Source of the DNA: Streptomyces sp. NBC_00258
GTDB lineage: Bacteria > Actinomycetota > Actinomycetes > Streptomycetales > Streptomycetaceae
Reading direction: 5' to 3'
Assembly (NCBI RefSeq): GCF_036182465.1
Contig: NZ_CP108081.1
Span: forward strand, 5,146,001 to 5,210,000
DNA length: 64,000 bases
Position numbers and translations under genes: made by a program. Shown here one piece after another: positions 18,754-27,015 of this stretch (positions are counted from its first letter, which is position 1; each line of letters opens with the position of its first letter). The notes under the pieces were generated by a model. It worked only from the letters and a program-made list of their open reading frames with translations. It was not told the DNA's origin and ran no database searches.

Positions 18754-18828
18754 CGATCCGTTGACCGCGCCGGCCGGAGGACTGCTGGACGCGTTGATGG
18801 CGCACTCTCCTGAAGGGAAAGGGGGTCG

Positions 18829-18842
18829 TCTACGCGCGTAGC
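18829..18842. promoter_or_regulatory. Nucleoside-regulon operator, copy 2 (ABC operon)
   Basis: TCTACGCGCGTAGC, upstream of the ATPase-permease-permease-cdd-deoA operon. The inner 12 bp are identical to the copy in front of add. Confidence 0.75.
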
Positions 18843-18879
18843 GCCCCTACGGCAACATGAGGGGCCGACGCGCCGCGAG

Positions 18880-18916
18880 AACGGGGTACGGGGAGCCAGG
18901 CTCCCCGTACCCCGTT
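18880..18916 (-). terminator. 37-bp hairpin after the first BMP lipoprotein gene
   Basis: Two 18-bp arms that are perfect complements (18880-18897 and 18899-18916) flank a single A. It lies 92 bp beyond the lipoprotein stop and upstream of the ABC operon promoter, so it should insulate the two transcripts. Confidence 0.85.
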
Positions 18917-19008
18917 GAGCGGACGTAACCCCGCGGTTACGAGCGATTCCGGGGAAGACCGATGTCCGGACTTCCCGGATCGCCGAGCTGCTCCTGAGGT
19001 ACTGCTTG

Positions 19009-20058
19009 TCAGCTGGACTTGACCTTGATCTCGCCGCCGATGATCTTCTCCTTGGCCGCCTGAACGGCTTCCTGGACCGCGGTGTCGCTCTTGAACTTCG
19101 GGTTGGAGTCCGCGAGGCCGACCTCACCGGACTTCAAGTCGCCCCTGACGATACCGGTCTCGGGCTTGCCGTCCTCGACCGACTTCGCGAGGTTGTACAC
19201 CGCCTTGGCGACATCCTTCGTCGCGGAGGTGAGGATGGCGTCCTTGTACTTGCCCAGAGCTTCCTGCTTGTACTGGTCGGAGTCGACACCGATCGCCCAC
19301 ACCTTGTCGGCGGAGGCGGCCTCGATGACACCCTGACCCGACAGACCGGCCGCCGCGTAGACGACGTCGGCCTTCTTCTCGATCTGGCCCTCGGCGGCCG
19401 TCTTGCCCTTGTCGGGGCTGGAGAAGCCGCCCTCCTCGGCGGTCTGCGTCAGGTACTGCGAGAGGACCTTCACGCCGGGCTTGGTGTCCTTGACGCCCTG
19501 CGCGAAGCCCGCCCCGAACTTGTGGATCAGCGGGATGTCCACGCCGCCGACGAAGCCGACCGTGTTGGTCTTGGTCGCCTTGGCGGCCGCGACACCGGCG
19601 AGGTAGGAGGCCTCCTGCTCGGAGAAGACCAGGTCCGCGACGTTCTCCGCCTCGATGGTGGAGTCGTCGACGATGCCGAAGGTGGTGTCGGGGTACTTCT
19701 CCGCGGCCGCCTTGACGGCCGGCGCGTAGGCGTAGCCGATGCCGATGACCGGGTTGTGGCCCTGCTTGGCCAGCGAGACGAGCCGCTGCTCCTTGTCGGC
19801 GTCCGTCTCACCGTCGGTGGGCTCGATGTCGGCGGTCTCGTAGCCGAACTCGCCCTTCGCCTTCTTCAGGCCCTCGTACGCGGCGTCGTTGAAGGACTGG
19901 TCGCCCCTGCCGCCGACGTCGTACGCGATGGCGAGGCCCTTGTCGCCCTTCGACTCCGACGAACCGGAGGAGGTCGACGTACCGCCACAGGCGGAGAGGA
20001 CGAGGGCGAAAGAGGCGGCCGCTGCGCCTGCGAGCGCGATGCGGGGAACCCGGCGCAT
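19009..20058 (-). CDS. BMP-family nucleoside-binding lipoprotein
   Basis: 349 residues. A signal peptide with lipobox LSAC anchors it outside the membrane (Cys at about 24), followed by a Ser/Thr-rich linker. The mature domain is a basic-membrane-protein/PnrA-type receptor: AIAYDVGGRGDQSFNDAAYEGL, then IGIGYAYAPA, EQEASYLAGVAAAKATKT, GFVGGVDIPLIHKF and VWAIGVDSDQ. Relatives (Treponema PnrA, Bacillus NupN) bind purine or other nucleosides. Shine-Dalgarno AGGAG is at good distance. It is a close paralogue of the product of 20365-21420 and both have the regulon operator upstream. Confidence 0.92.
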   Translation of the reverse strand: MRRVPRIALAGAAAASFALVLSACGGTSTSSGSSESKGDKGLAIAYDVGGRGDQSFNDAAYEGLKKAKGEFGYETADIEPTDGETDADKEQRLVSLAKQGHNPVIGIGYAYAPAVKAAAEKYPDTTFGIVDDSTIEAENVADLVFSEQEASYLAGVAAAKATKTNTVGFVGGVDIPLIHKFGAGFAQGVKDTKPGVKVLSQYLTQTAEEGGFSSPDKGKTAAEGQIEKKADVVYAAAGLSGQGVIEAASADKVWAIGVDSDQYKQEALGKYKDAILTSATKDVAKAVYNLAKSVEDGKPETGIVRGDLKSGEVGLADSNPKFKSDTAVQEAVQAAKEKIIGGEIKVKSS

Positions 20059-20130
20059 GTGTTGTGCTCCTGTCGTACAAGCTTGTACAAGCGCCGGGCG
20101 GAACACCTTCGGCGCTGGCTTCGCCGCAGA

Positions 20131-20144
20131 TTAACGCGCGTAGA
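20131..20144. promoter_or_regulatory. Nucleoside-regulon operator, copy 3 (first BMP gene)
   Basis: TTAACGCGCGTAGA, 72 bp upstream of the lipoprotein start. It differs from the full palindrome TCTACGCGCGTAGA at two left-arm positions and equals copy 4 exactly. Confidence 0.75.
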
Positions 20145-20267
20145 CCCGCGAGAGAACCCCCTCTGTCCACCTTGTTATGCGGCTGTGCCCGAGGGCTCCC
20201 GCGGACCGGCTGCGGGCTTGCCGACCGCAAAGGTCCGCCCATGGCGGATGACCTGCGAGGGGAACAC

Positions 20268-20304
20268 CAGAGCGGGCGGGCATCGAGGATGCCCGCCCGC
20301 TCTG
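20268..20304 (-). terminator. Hairpin after the second BMP lipoprotein gene
   Basis: A perfect 17-bp stem (20268-20284 with 20288-20304) and a 3-nt loop, 60 bp beyond the stop at 20365. Confidence 0.88.
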
Positions 20305-20364
20305 TGTGAGTTCGACTGCTTCGCCCGTTCGGGCGGTGACGGGCCCGGGGGCCCGCCCTCAGGA

Positions 20365-21420
20365 CTACTCGGTCTTCACCTTGATGGTGCCGTCGATGAT
20401 GCTCGCCTTGGCCTTGGCCACCGCGTCCGTGAGACCGGCGATCTCGCCCATCTTCGGGTTGCTGTCGGCGAGGCCGACGCCGTCCACCTTCAGGTCGAAG
20501 GTCTGGACACCGGTCAGCGGCTTGCCGTCCTCGACCGACTTGGCGAGGGAGTACACCGCGCCGCCGACGTCCTTGAGCGCCGACGTCAGGATGTAGTCCT
20601 TGTACGCGGCCAGCGCCTCCTGCTTGTACTGGTCGGAGTCGACACCGATCGCCCAGACCTTCTTCTTGGCCGCGGCCTCGATGACACCCTGGCCGGACAG
20701 GCCGGCGGCCTGGTAGATGACGTCCGCGTTCTTCTCCAGCTGGCCCTCGGCCGCGGCCTTGCCCTTGTCGGGGCTGGAGAAGCCGCCCTCCTCGGCGGTC
20801 TGCGTCAGGTACTGCGAGAGGACCTTCACGCTGGGCTTGGTGTCCTTGACGCCCTGCGTGTAGCCGGCCTCGAACTTGTGGATCAGCGGGATGTCCACAC
20901 CGCCGACGAAGCCGACCGTGTTGGTCTTGGTGGCCTTGGCGGCCGCGACACCGGCGAGGTACGAGGCCTCCTGCTCGGCGAAGACGAGCGACGCGACGTT
21001 GTCGCCCTCGACCACGGAGTCCACGATGCCGAAGCTGGTCTTCGGGTACTTCTTGGCGGCGGCCTCCAGCGCGGGGCCGTAGGCGAAGCCGACGCCGACG
21101 ACCGGGTTGTAGCCCTGCTTGGCCAGCGAGACCAGGCGCTGCTCCTTGTCGGCGTCCGTCTCGCCGTCGGTGGGCTCGATGTCGGCGGTCTGGTAGCCGA
21201 ACTCCTTCTTCGCCTTCTCCAGACCGGCGTACGCGGCATCGTTGAAGGACTGGTCGCCCTTGCCGCCGACGTCGTACGCGATGGCAAGGCCCTTGCCACC
21301 CTTGCTCTCGCTGCTGTCGCTACTGCTGCTGTCGCTGCTGGTGCCGCCACAGGCGGTCGCCGCCAGTGCCAGCGACGCGACCCCCACCGCGACGCGGGTC
21401 AGGCTGGATATCCGACGCAT
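20365..21420 (-). CDS. BMP-family nucleoside-binding lipoprotein (paralogue)
   Basis: 351 residues. Signal peptide with lipobox ATAC and a Ser/Asp-rich linker (SSDSSSSDSS) precede the receptor domain. The conserved blocks AYDVGGKGDQSFNDAAYAG, VGVGFAYGPA, EQEASYLAGVAAAKATKT, GFVGGVDIPLIHKF and VWAIGVDSDQ match the neighbouring paralogue nearly word for word; differences cluster around the putative ligand segment (VDSVVEGDN versus VDDSTIEAEN) and the C-terminus. The two receptors may deliver different nucleosides to one transporter. Shine-Dalgarno GGGGAA precedes the ATG. Confidence 0.92.
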   Translation of the reverse strand: MRRISSLTRVAVGVASLALAATACGGTSSDSSSSDSSESKGGKGLAIAYDVGGKGDQSFNDAAYAGLEKAKKEFGYQTADIEPTDGETDADKEQRLVSLAKQGYNPVVGVGFAYGPALEAAAKKYPKTSFGIVDSVVEGDNVASLVFAEQEASYLAGVAAAKATKTNTVGFVGGVDIPLIHKFEAGYTQGVKDTKPSVKVLSQYLTQTAEEGGFSSPDKGKAAAEGQLEKNADVIYQAAGLSGQGVIEAAAKKKVWAIGVDSDQYKQEALAAYKDYILTSALKDVGGAVYSLAKSVEDGKPLTGVQTFDLKVDGVGLADSNPKMGEIAGLTDAVAKAKASIIDGTIKVKTE

Positions 21421-21472
21421 CTGAAGTTCCCCATTCTCCAAGCCCCGCAGTGGGTGCTGAGTTCGGCGCACA

Positions 21473-21486
21473 TTAACGCGCGTAGA
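21473..21486. promoter_or_regulatory. Nucleoside-regulon operator, copy 4 (second BMP gene)
   Basis: TTAACGCGCGTAGA, 52 bp upstream of the lipoprotein start and identical to copy 3, including the preceding CA/AGA context ATTAACGCGCGTAGACC. Confidence 0.75.
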
Positions 21487-21689
21487 CCCTTGAGGGAACG
21501 GGGTAGCGCTTGGCCGTTATCCATTCGTGCCGATGGCCGGTTACGTCCTTGTGAACCCCGGGATCGAAAGGCGCACATAGGGACGCAACACCCACCACGG
21601 CAGTCACGCTCCGCAACCGGCACGGTGGAGTCCGCGTGACGACACGAGTGGTTCTTGACAGTGCACCACGCTACTGCGACGGGGTACGC

Positions 21690-21716
21690 GGCGCGACCGG
21701 AAGGACCGGCCGCGCC
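21690..21716 (-). terminator. Probable terminator of the amidohydrolase gene
   Basis: An 11-bp stem with one mismatch (GGCGCGACCGG / CCGGCCGCGCC) and loop AAGGA, 6 bp beyond the stop. Confidence 0.6.
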
Positions 21717-21722
21717 CGCCGG

Positions 21723-22991
21723 TCAGGCCCCGGCGTCGAGGAGGGCTGCCGCGGTGAAGAGCTCCACTCCCGCGGTGATCGCCGACTCGTCGGCGTCGAA
21801 GTCGCCCTGGTGCAGATCCCGCACGGTCCGCTCCCCCGGTGTGCGCACTCCGAGCCTGGCCATGGCCCCGGGCACGTGCTCCAGGTACCAGGAGAAGTCC
21901 TCGCCGCCGAGGCTCTGCTCGGTGTCCTCCACGGAGTGGAGTCCGCGCCGCGCGGCCATGGCGTCCCGCAGCAGGTCGGTGGTGTCCGGGTCGTTGACGA
22001 CCGGCGGCACCCCTCGGATGTAGTTGATCTCCGACTTGGCCCGGTACAGGTTCGCGATCTCGTCGATGGCGGCGTGCACCAGATCGGGTGCGGCCCGCCA
22101 GGAGGCGAGATCCAGACACCGTACGGTCCCGGAGAGCTCGGCGTGCTGCGGGATGACGTTGCAGGCGTGGCCCGACTCGATCCGTCCCCAGGTGACGGCG
22201 AGGCCGGCCCGCGCGTCGACCCGGCGGGCGACCAGGGCGGGCACGTCCGTGACGACGCGGGCGGCGGCGGTCACGAGGTCGGTGGTGAGGTGCGGCCGTG
22301 CGGTGTGCCCGCCGGCCCCGTCCAGCGACACCTCCAGCCGGTCACAGGCGGAGGTGATGGGGCCGTGCCGCAGTCCGATCCGGCCCGCGTCGACCTTCGG
22401 GTCGCAGTGCACCCCGACGATCCGGCCGACGCCGTCCAGTACCCCGCACTCGATGACGTCCGGAGCACCGCCGGGCAGTACTTCCTCGGCGGGCTGGAAG
22501 ATCAGGCGCACGGCCCTGTTGAGCAGGCCCTGCTCGTGCAGTTGGGCGAGGACGAGGCCGGCCCCGAGCACCACGGTCGTGTGGATGTCGTGGCCGCAGG
22601 CGTGGGCCCGGTCGGGCACGGTCGAGCGGTACGCGCACTCGGTCTTCGTGTCCGGGATGGGCAGGGCGTCGATGTCGGCACGCAGGGCGAGCATCGGACG
22701 CGCGGGGTCCGGGTCGCCGATGTCACAGATGAGTCCGGTCCCGATGGCGAGCACGCGGGGGTGAAGGCCGGCCCGCTCCAGTCGCGCCTTGATGGCGGCG
22801 GTGGTGCGGAACTCCTGGTTGCCGAGCTCCGGGTGCATGTGCAGGTCGCGGCGGAACGCCACGAGCTCCGTGCGGAGTGCCTCGGGCAGCGTGCCGGGGA
22901 GTGCGCCCGGCAGGGCGCCTGCGAGCGCACCAGGGAGCGTGCCGGGGAGCGTGGCTTCCCCGGGCTGGTCGGCCTCGGAATCTCGGGACAT
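21723..22991 (-). CDS. M20-family amidohydrolase (peptidase M20D)
   Basis: 422 residues from the chosen ATG, which follows GAGGGTG; a GTG four codons upstream is less well spaced. Metal and catalytic motifs of the M20D group are intact: RRDLHMHPELGNQEF, RADIDALPI, ACGHDIHTTVVLG, QPAEEVLPGGA, GHTARP in the dimerisation domain, and LGGEDFSWYLEHVPGAM near the end. Such enzymes deacylate N-acyl amino acids or similar amides in the cytoplasm; the substrate is unknown. The first 30 codons contain a degenerate 12-bp tandem repeat giving LPGTLPGALAGALPGALPG, not part of the fold. Confidence 0.9.
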   Translation of the reverse strand: MSRDSEADQPGEATLPGTLPGALAGALPGALPGTLPEALRTELVAFRRDLHMHPELGNQEFRTTAAIKARLERAGLHPRVLAIGTGLICDIGDPDPARPMLALRADIDALPIPDTKTECAYRSTVPDRAHACGHDIHTTVVLGAGLVLAQLHEQGLLNRAVRLIFQPAEEVLPGGAPDVIECGVLDGVGRIVGVHCDPKVDAGRIGLRHGPITSACDRLEVSLDGAGGHTARPHLTTDLVTAAARVVTDVPALVARRVDARAGLAVTWGRIESGHACNVIPQHAELSGTVRCLDLASWRAAPDLVHAAIDEIANLYRAKSEINYIRGVPPVVNDPDTTDLLRDAMAARRGLHSVEDTEQSLGGEDFSWYLEHVPGAMARLGVRTPGERTVRDLHQGDFDADESAITAGVELFTAAALLDAGA

Positions 22992-23396
22992 CAGTTGGTT
23001 CACCCTCTGAAGGGTAGGGCGACGCGACGGCCAACTGACCCACGATCAACAAAACTTCAACCCGATTGGGGAAGAAAACCTGGCCGCGTGGCGCATAGAT
23101 ATTGACTGGGCTGGGTACACTCGCCCGGCTTTTCGGCCGTGTGGATCTTGTGTGGCCGGATGGATCGTGATCCAGGTCTCCTGATGGGAGAACCCCCGGG
23201 CGGCGACGCCCATTCCCGGGTCTCCGGGAACAGCTTCTCTACGCATACCACGCATACGTGGCCGTGGCCGGTTCTGTTCACCTGACGGACGGCAAGGCGG
23301 CTCTGGGTTGTGTGTCGGGTGCGGGTGAGTGGGAACTGCGCGATCGGCCACAGGCGGCCCGCACCCTGCGTCCAACCAGGTACCCCTCGGGGTACC
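22992..23396. other. 405-bp non-coding interval with five consecutive hairpins
   Basis: No convincing gene. From 23161 to 23261 five short inverted repeats follow one another: TGGATC-gt-GATCCA (23161-23174), GGTCTCC with GGAGAACC (23175-23194), GGGCG-GCGA-CGCCC (23198-23211), TTCCCGG-gtct-CCGGGAA (23213-23230) and CCACG-cata-CGTGG (23248-23261). Read on the plus strand the third has a GNRA tetraloop. The interval is upstream of the amidohydrolase gene and downstream of the glycosyltransferase gene, both minus strand. It may be a structured leader or small RNA. Confidence 0.45.
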
Positions 23397-23397
23397 T
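23378..23397 (-). terminator. Short palindrome overlapping the end of the sialyltransferase-like gene
   Basis: AGGTACCCC-tc-GGGGTACCT, a 9-bp stem whose last base is also the last base of the stop codon at 23397-23399. Confidence 0.5.
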
Positions 23398-24635
23398 CAG
23401 GTGGCCGTCGAGACGGCCGACAGCCGGTGGACGTCGCGGGCCGTGCCGGTGACGCCCGAGAGGAAGCCCTGGGCCCGGGGAGAGGCGCTCTCCGTGAGCC
23501 AGGCCGGGTCGATGTCGCACACCGCGACCTTGACCTCCGTGCCGACCAGCGCGAGGGGCAGCGTGTGCACCACGGTCGACGGGAAGCTCAGGATCGTACG
23601 GCCGATGGGGCCGCGGCGGGCGATCAGTTCGAGGGGGAGGTCCGGGCGGACGATCTCCAGGCCGGTCTCGACCGCCAGCCGGTGCAGCTTGTCCGGGCTC
23701 TCCCGGCGGTGGGCGAAGTAACGGGTCGCGCCATAGGTCGTGGCGAGCCCCTTCACCGCTTCCAGGTAGCGGTCGGGGTCCACGACTCCCGTCTCCACCA
23801 GGGACGTTCCGACCAGGTCGGCGCCCTTCGTGATCCGGGGCGGGCCGAACCTGGACCGGGTCCAGGAGAAGTCGTTGGCCGTGATGGTGACGCCCTCGGG
23901 CGTCTCGGTGATCGGCATGGAGGAGAAGACCTCCACCCGCCGTCCGTTCCCCGGCGTGAGCCGGCGGCGGGCCCGGGCCGAGACCGGTGCGAAGACCAGG
24001 TCGCGGGCCCCGGGACGACCGCCGCGCCGGTGCCAGCGCACCAGCCGTTCGCCCTTGGCGAGCTGGGAGACGAACTCCATCGTCGCGGTCCCGTCGTCGA
24101 CGACGACGAGGTCACGGGCCCGGGTGATGCTGAGCAGCAGTTGTACGTAGCGGGAGAACGGGTCGCCCATGACGATCCGCTCGGCGCGTCGCAGGAGCGG
24201 GGCGAGCCCCCCTACCGTGTGGAAGGGGGCCGTCGCACCGCCCCGCGCCTCCTCCCAGCGCACGTCGTACCCCTCGTCGCGCGCCAGCTCGGCCATGCGC
24301 CGGAGCTGTCCGCGGGTCATCGGGTCGGTGGGCGAGAGGACGACGAGGCTGAGCCCCGCCCCGGCCCCGTCGGGCCTGCTGACCCCGCGGGTGCCGCCGG
24401 TCCTGCCGGCGCCGCCGGGCCGGCCCGACCGGCCGAACCTGCCGTTCCCGCCGGGCCTGCCGGCTCCCAGCTCCGGACCCGGGGGTCCGGAGGGCTCGCC
24501 CGTGATCCTGAGGGCAGCCGCCCTCAGGGCATGCGCATGCGCCCACTCCAGGACGTTCAGGAGCTGCACCGGGCTCTCCACGAAAGCCAGGGTGGCGGGT
24601 GACTGGGGGCCGGTGGACCCGGCGCGGGGACTCAT
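23397..24635 (-). CDS. Sialyltransferase/polysialyltransferase-like protein with Gly/Pro/Arg-rich insert
   Basis: 412 residues. The N-terminus (ATLAFVESPVQLLNVLEWAHAH) and later VMGDPFSRYVQLLLSI, DLVVVDDGTATMEF and FAHRRESPDKLHRL resemble bacterial GT52/polysialyltransferase-type proteins that use CMP-activated nonulosonic acids. Between about residues 46 and 92 there is a collagen-like insert rich in G-R-P-G-G, probably a loop. The gene follows neuB in the same direction, with 51 bp between, so it likely uses the CMP-sugar made by this cluster. The ATG start has no obvious Shine-Dalgarno. The exact donor and acceptor are not readable. Confidence 0.7.
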   Translation of the reverse strand: MSPRAGSTGPQSPATLAFVESPVQLLNVLEWAHAHALRAAALRITGEPSGPPGPELGAGRPGGNGRFGRSGRPGGAGRTGGTRGVSRPDGAGAGLSLVVLSPTDPMTRGQLRRMAELARDEGYDVRWEEARGGATAPFHTVGGLAPLLRRAERIVMGDPFSRYVQLLLSITRARDLVVVDDGTATMEFVSQLAKGERLVRWHRRGGRPGARDLVFAPVSARARRRLTPGNGRRVEVFSSMPITETPEGVTITANDFSWTRSRFGPPRITKGADLVGTSLVETGVVDPDRYLEAVKGLATTYGATRYFAHRRESPDKLHRLAVETGLEIVRPDLPLELIARRGPIGRTILSFPSTVVHTLPLALVGTEVKVAVCDIDPAWLTESASPRAQGFLSGVTGTARDVHRLSAVSTAT

Positions 24636-24686
24636 CGACGTAGGACCGTCGCTTTCCCTTGATCCTGATCGGGATTCGGAGGTGAC

Positions 24687-25625
24687 TCAGACCGCGACCG
24701 GCTCGCCCGCCGCCGCCGCGATCTCGGCCTCGGCGACGACGCCCGGGACGCGGCGCAGCTTCTTCATCGGGCCGAGCTCGGACTCGTAGACCTTCTTGAC
24801 ACCGTCGCCGAGGGAGGCCTCGATGGTGCGGATGTCGCGGACGAGGCGGGTCAGGCCCTGCGGCTCGACGGAGGCGGCCTGGTCGGAGCCCCACATCGCG
24901 CGGTCGAGGGTGATGTGACGCTCGACGAAGGTGGCGCCCAGGGCGACCGCGGCGAGGGTGGTCTGCAGGCCCGTCTCGTGGCCGGAGTAGCCGATCGGGA
25001 CGTTCGGGAACTCCGCCTGGAGGGTGTTGATGACGCGGAGGTTGAGCTCCTCGGCCTGCGCCGGGTAGGTCGACGTGGCGTGGCACATCAGGATGTTGTC
25101 GCTGCCGAGGACCTCGACCGCGTGGCGGATCTGCTTCGGCGTCGACATGCCGGTGGAGAGGATGACCGTGCGGTTGGTGGAGCGCAGGGCGCGCAGCAGC
25201 TCGTCGTCCGTGAGGGAGGCGGAGGCGACCTTGTGGGCGGGGACGTCGAACTTCTCCAGGAAGGCGACGGCCTCGGTGTCCCACGGGGAGGCGAACCAGG
25301 CGATGTTCTTCGACTTGGAGTACTCGTCGATCTGGCGGTACTCGTCCTCGCCGAACTCCACGCGGTGGCGGTAGTCGATGTAGGTCATGCGGCCCCAGGG
25401 GGTGTCGCGCTCGATGTCCCACTGGTCGCGCGGGGTGCAGATCTCCGGGGTGCGCTTCTGGAACTTCACGGCGTCGCAGCCGGCCTCGGCGGCGGCGTCG
25501 ATCAGCTTGAAGGCGTTCTCGAGGGAGCCGTTGTGGTTGATGCCGATCTCGCCGACGACGTAGACGGGGTGACCCGGGCCGGCGGTCTTCGAACCGAACT
25601 GGCGCAGACGGGAGTTGGTGCTCAT
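24687..25625 (-). CDS. neuB: Nonulosonic acid synthase (NeuB family)
   Basis: 312 residues. It condenses phosphoenolpyruvate with a hexose or acylaminohexose to a nine-carbon 2-keto-3-deoxy acid. The TIM-barrel blocks are clear: VYVVGEIGINHNGSLENAF, CDAVKFQKRTPE, FASPWDTEAVAFLEKF, KVASASLTDDELL, VILSTGMST, CHATSTYPAQ, IGYSGHETGLQTTLAAVALGA and ERHITLDR. The usual C-terminal SAF (antifreeze-like) domain of NeuB is missing; the protein stops after LGPMKKLRRVPGVV. In S. coelicolor the corresponding gene is part of the teichulosonic acid (Kdn-containing wall polymer) cluster, so Kdn synthase is likelier than Neu5Ac synthase. AAGGAA precedes the ATG. It lies 14 bp after the neuA gene. Confidence 0.88.
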   Translation of the reverse strand: MSTNSRLRQFGSKTAGPGHPVYVVGEIGINHNGSLENAFKLIDAAAEAGCDAVKFQKRTPEICTPRDQWDIERDTPWGRMTYIDYRHRVEFGEDEYRQIDEYSKSKNIAWFASPWDTEAVAFLEKFDVPAHKVASASLTDDELLRALRSTNRTVILSTGMSTPKQIRHAVEVLGSDNILMCHATSTYPAQAEELNLRVINTLQAEFPNVPIGYSGHETGLQTTLAAVALGATFVERHITLDRAMWGSDQAASVEPQGLTRLVRDIRTIEASLGDGVKKVYESELGPMKKLRRVPGVVAEAEIAAAAGEPVAV

Positions 25626-25639
25626 GGTGGAGAAGTTCC

Positions 25640-26953
25640 TTACTTGTCGAGGGAGTCGAGAGAAGGGCCGAGGATCCAGCTGGCGATCTCTCGGATCGCG
25701 CCGTCGCCGCCGGGAACGGTGGTGACCGCGCGTGCGGCGCCGCGTACGACGTCGTGGGCGCTCGCGACCGCCACGGGCCAGCCCACGAGGGCGAAGCACG
25801 GGAGGTCGTTGACGTCGTTGCCGACGTAGAGCACGCGCTCTGGCGCGATGCCCTGCTCCTCGCACCACTGCTTCAGTGCGAGGTCTTTCCGGTCGATGCC
25901 GTGGAGCACCGGGATCTGCAGCTTCCGGGCTCGGGCGGCGACGACCGGGTTCTTCTCCGAGGACAGGATCAGCATCGTCCGGCCGCTCTTGCGGAGGGCC
26001 GCGATGCCGAGTCCGTCTCCGCGGTGCACGGAGACGAACTCCCGTCCGTCGGAGTCGATCAGCACCCTGTCGTCGGTCTGGGTGCCGTCGAAGTCGAGGA
26101 CGACCGCGTCGATGTCTTCTGCGGTCGGGAGGGTGCCGGGCCGGTTCGCGTCGAAGAGCGGCGCGAGGGCCCGGGCACGGGCGAGGTCGTGCGGGTCGTC
26201 GATCTCCAGGACCCGGGCGGGGTCGGTGCGGACGAGTTCCGTACGGCCGAAGAAGCGGTGCTTGTGCTCGCGCAGCCCCGCCGCGTTCATGGCGTAGGCG
26301 GCGCCGGTCTCCAGGAGGTCCTGGGGGCGGTCCTGGCGGCGCGGGCGGAAGGACTTGTCGTGGTTGACGCCGTAACCGCCGTCCGTGGCCGTGGCGTTGG
26401 CGACTGCCGTGCCGCCGCCGACGGCCCGGGTGCGCTCGGTGTCGACGGCGGTCGGGTCGTCGTCCGCGTCCCGCCAGATGAACCCGTGGAAGGGCGCCAC
26501 GGTCAGCGCGGTGTCCGCGCCGTTCTCGACGACCGCGCCGGCCACCCCGTCGATGTCCTCGCGGATGATGAAGGGGCTGGTGCACTGCACGAGGAGTACG
26601 GCGTCGACGGCGGAGCCGTGCAGCGCCTCGTGGGCGTCCATGGCGTGCAGGACGGCGGCCTCGGAGGTGGCGGTGTCGCCGGCGATGGCGGCGGGGCGGA
26701 GCACGACCTCCGCGCCGGCCTCGCGGGCGGCGGCGGCGATCGCCTGGTCGTCGGTGGAGACCACGACGTCCGTCACGAGCCGGGACGCGACGCACTCGCG
26801 CACCGCGCGGGCCACCAGCGGTACGCCCCCGACGGGGAGGAGGTTCTTGGCGGGGACGCCCTTGGAGCCGCCCCGCGCGGGGATCACCGCGAGCACCCGG
26901 CGCACCGGCTTCGCCCGGCCCGCTGTCGCCTGGCCCGCTTGCGAGTTGGTCAT
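25640..26953 (-). CDS. neuA: CMP-nonulosonate cytidylyltransferase fused to HAD phosphatase
   Basis: 437 residues with a very good Shine-Dalgarno (AAGGAG, 9 nt). Residues about 18-245 are a CMP-sialate/CMP-Kdo synthetase domain: VLAVIPARGGSKGVPAKNLLPVGG, VVSTDDQAIA, LLVQCTSPF and FRPRRQDRPQDLLETGAAYAMN. Residues about 270-430 are a HAD phosphatase of the KdsC/NeuA-tail type, with the nucleophile in VVLDFDGTQTDD, the motif LILSSEKN and VGNDVNDLPCF. The enzyme should activate the sugar acid with CTP and dephosphorylate a 9-phosphate precursor. Such fusion occurs in Kdn-type pathways (where the first product is a 9-phosphate), which fits the teichulosonic acid context. Confidence 0.9.
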   Translation of the reverse strand: MTNSQAGQATAGRAKPVRRVLAVIPARGGSKGVPAKNLLPVGGVPLVARAVRECVASRLVTDVVVSTDDQAIAAAAREAGAEVVLRPAAIAGDTATSEAAVLHAMDAHEALHGSAVDAVLLVQCTSPFIIREDIDGVAGAVVENGADTALTVAPFHGFIWRDADDDPTAVDTERTRAVGGGTAVANATATDGGYGVNHDKSFRPRRQDRPQDLLETGAAYAMNAAGLREHKHRFFGRTELVRTDPARVLEIDDPHDLARARALAPLFDANRPGTLPTAEDIDAVVLDFDGTQTDDRVLIDSDGREFVSVHRGDGLGIAALRKSGRTMLILSSEKNPVVAARARKLQIPVLHGIDRKDLALKQWCEEQGIAPERVLYVGNDVNDLPCFALVGWPVAVASAHDVVRGAARAVTTVPGGDGAIREIASWILGPSLDSLDK

Positions 26954-27015
26954 TGGCTGTACTCCTTGAGGAGGGTTCTGGACGCCCGCGGCTCGCGGAT
27001 CCGTAGGGAGGGCGG

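Noticed and set aside
19006..21639. An 877-residue plus-strand frame opposite the BMP lipoprotein genes
   Set aside because: Its repeated blocks merely mirror the two paralogous lipoprotein genes on the other strand.
23046..23375. Possible small protein genes in the interval upstream of the amidohydrolase
   Set aside because: Overlapping frames in several phases, no Shine-Dalgarno, no conserved-looking product; the inverted repeats explain the interval better.
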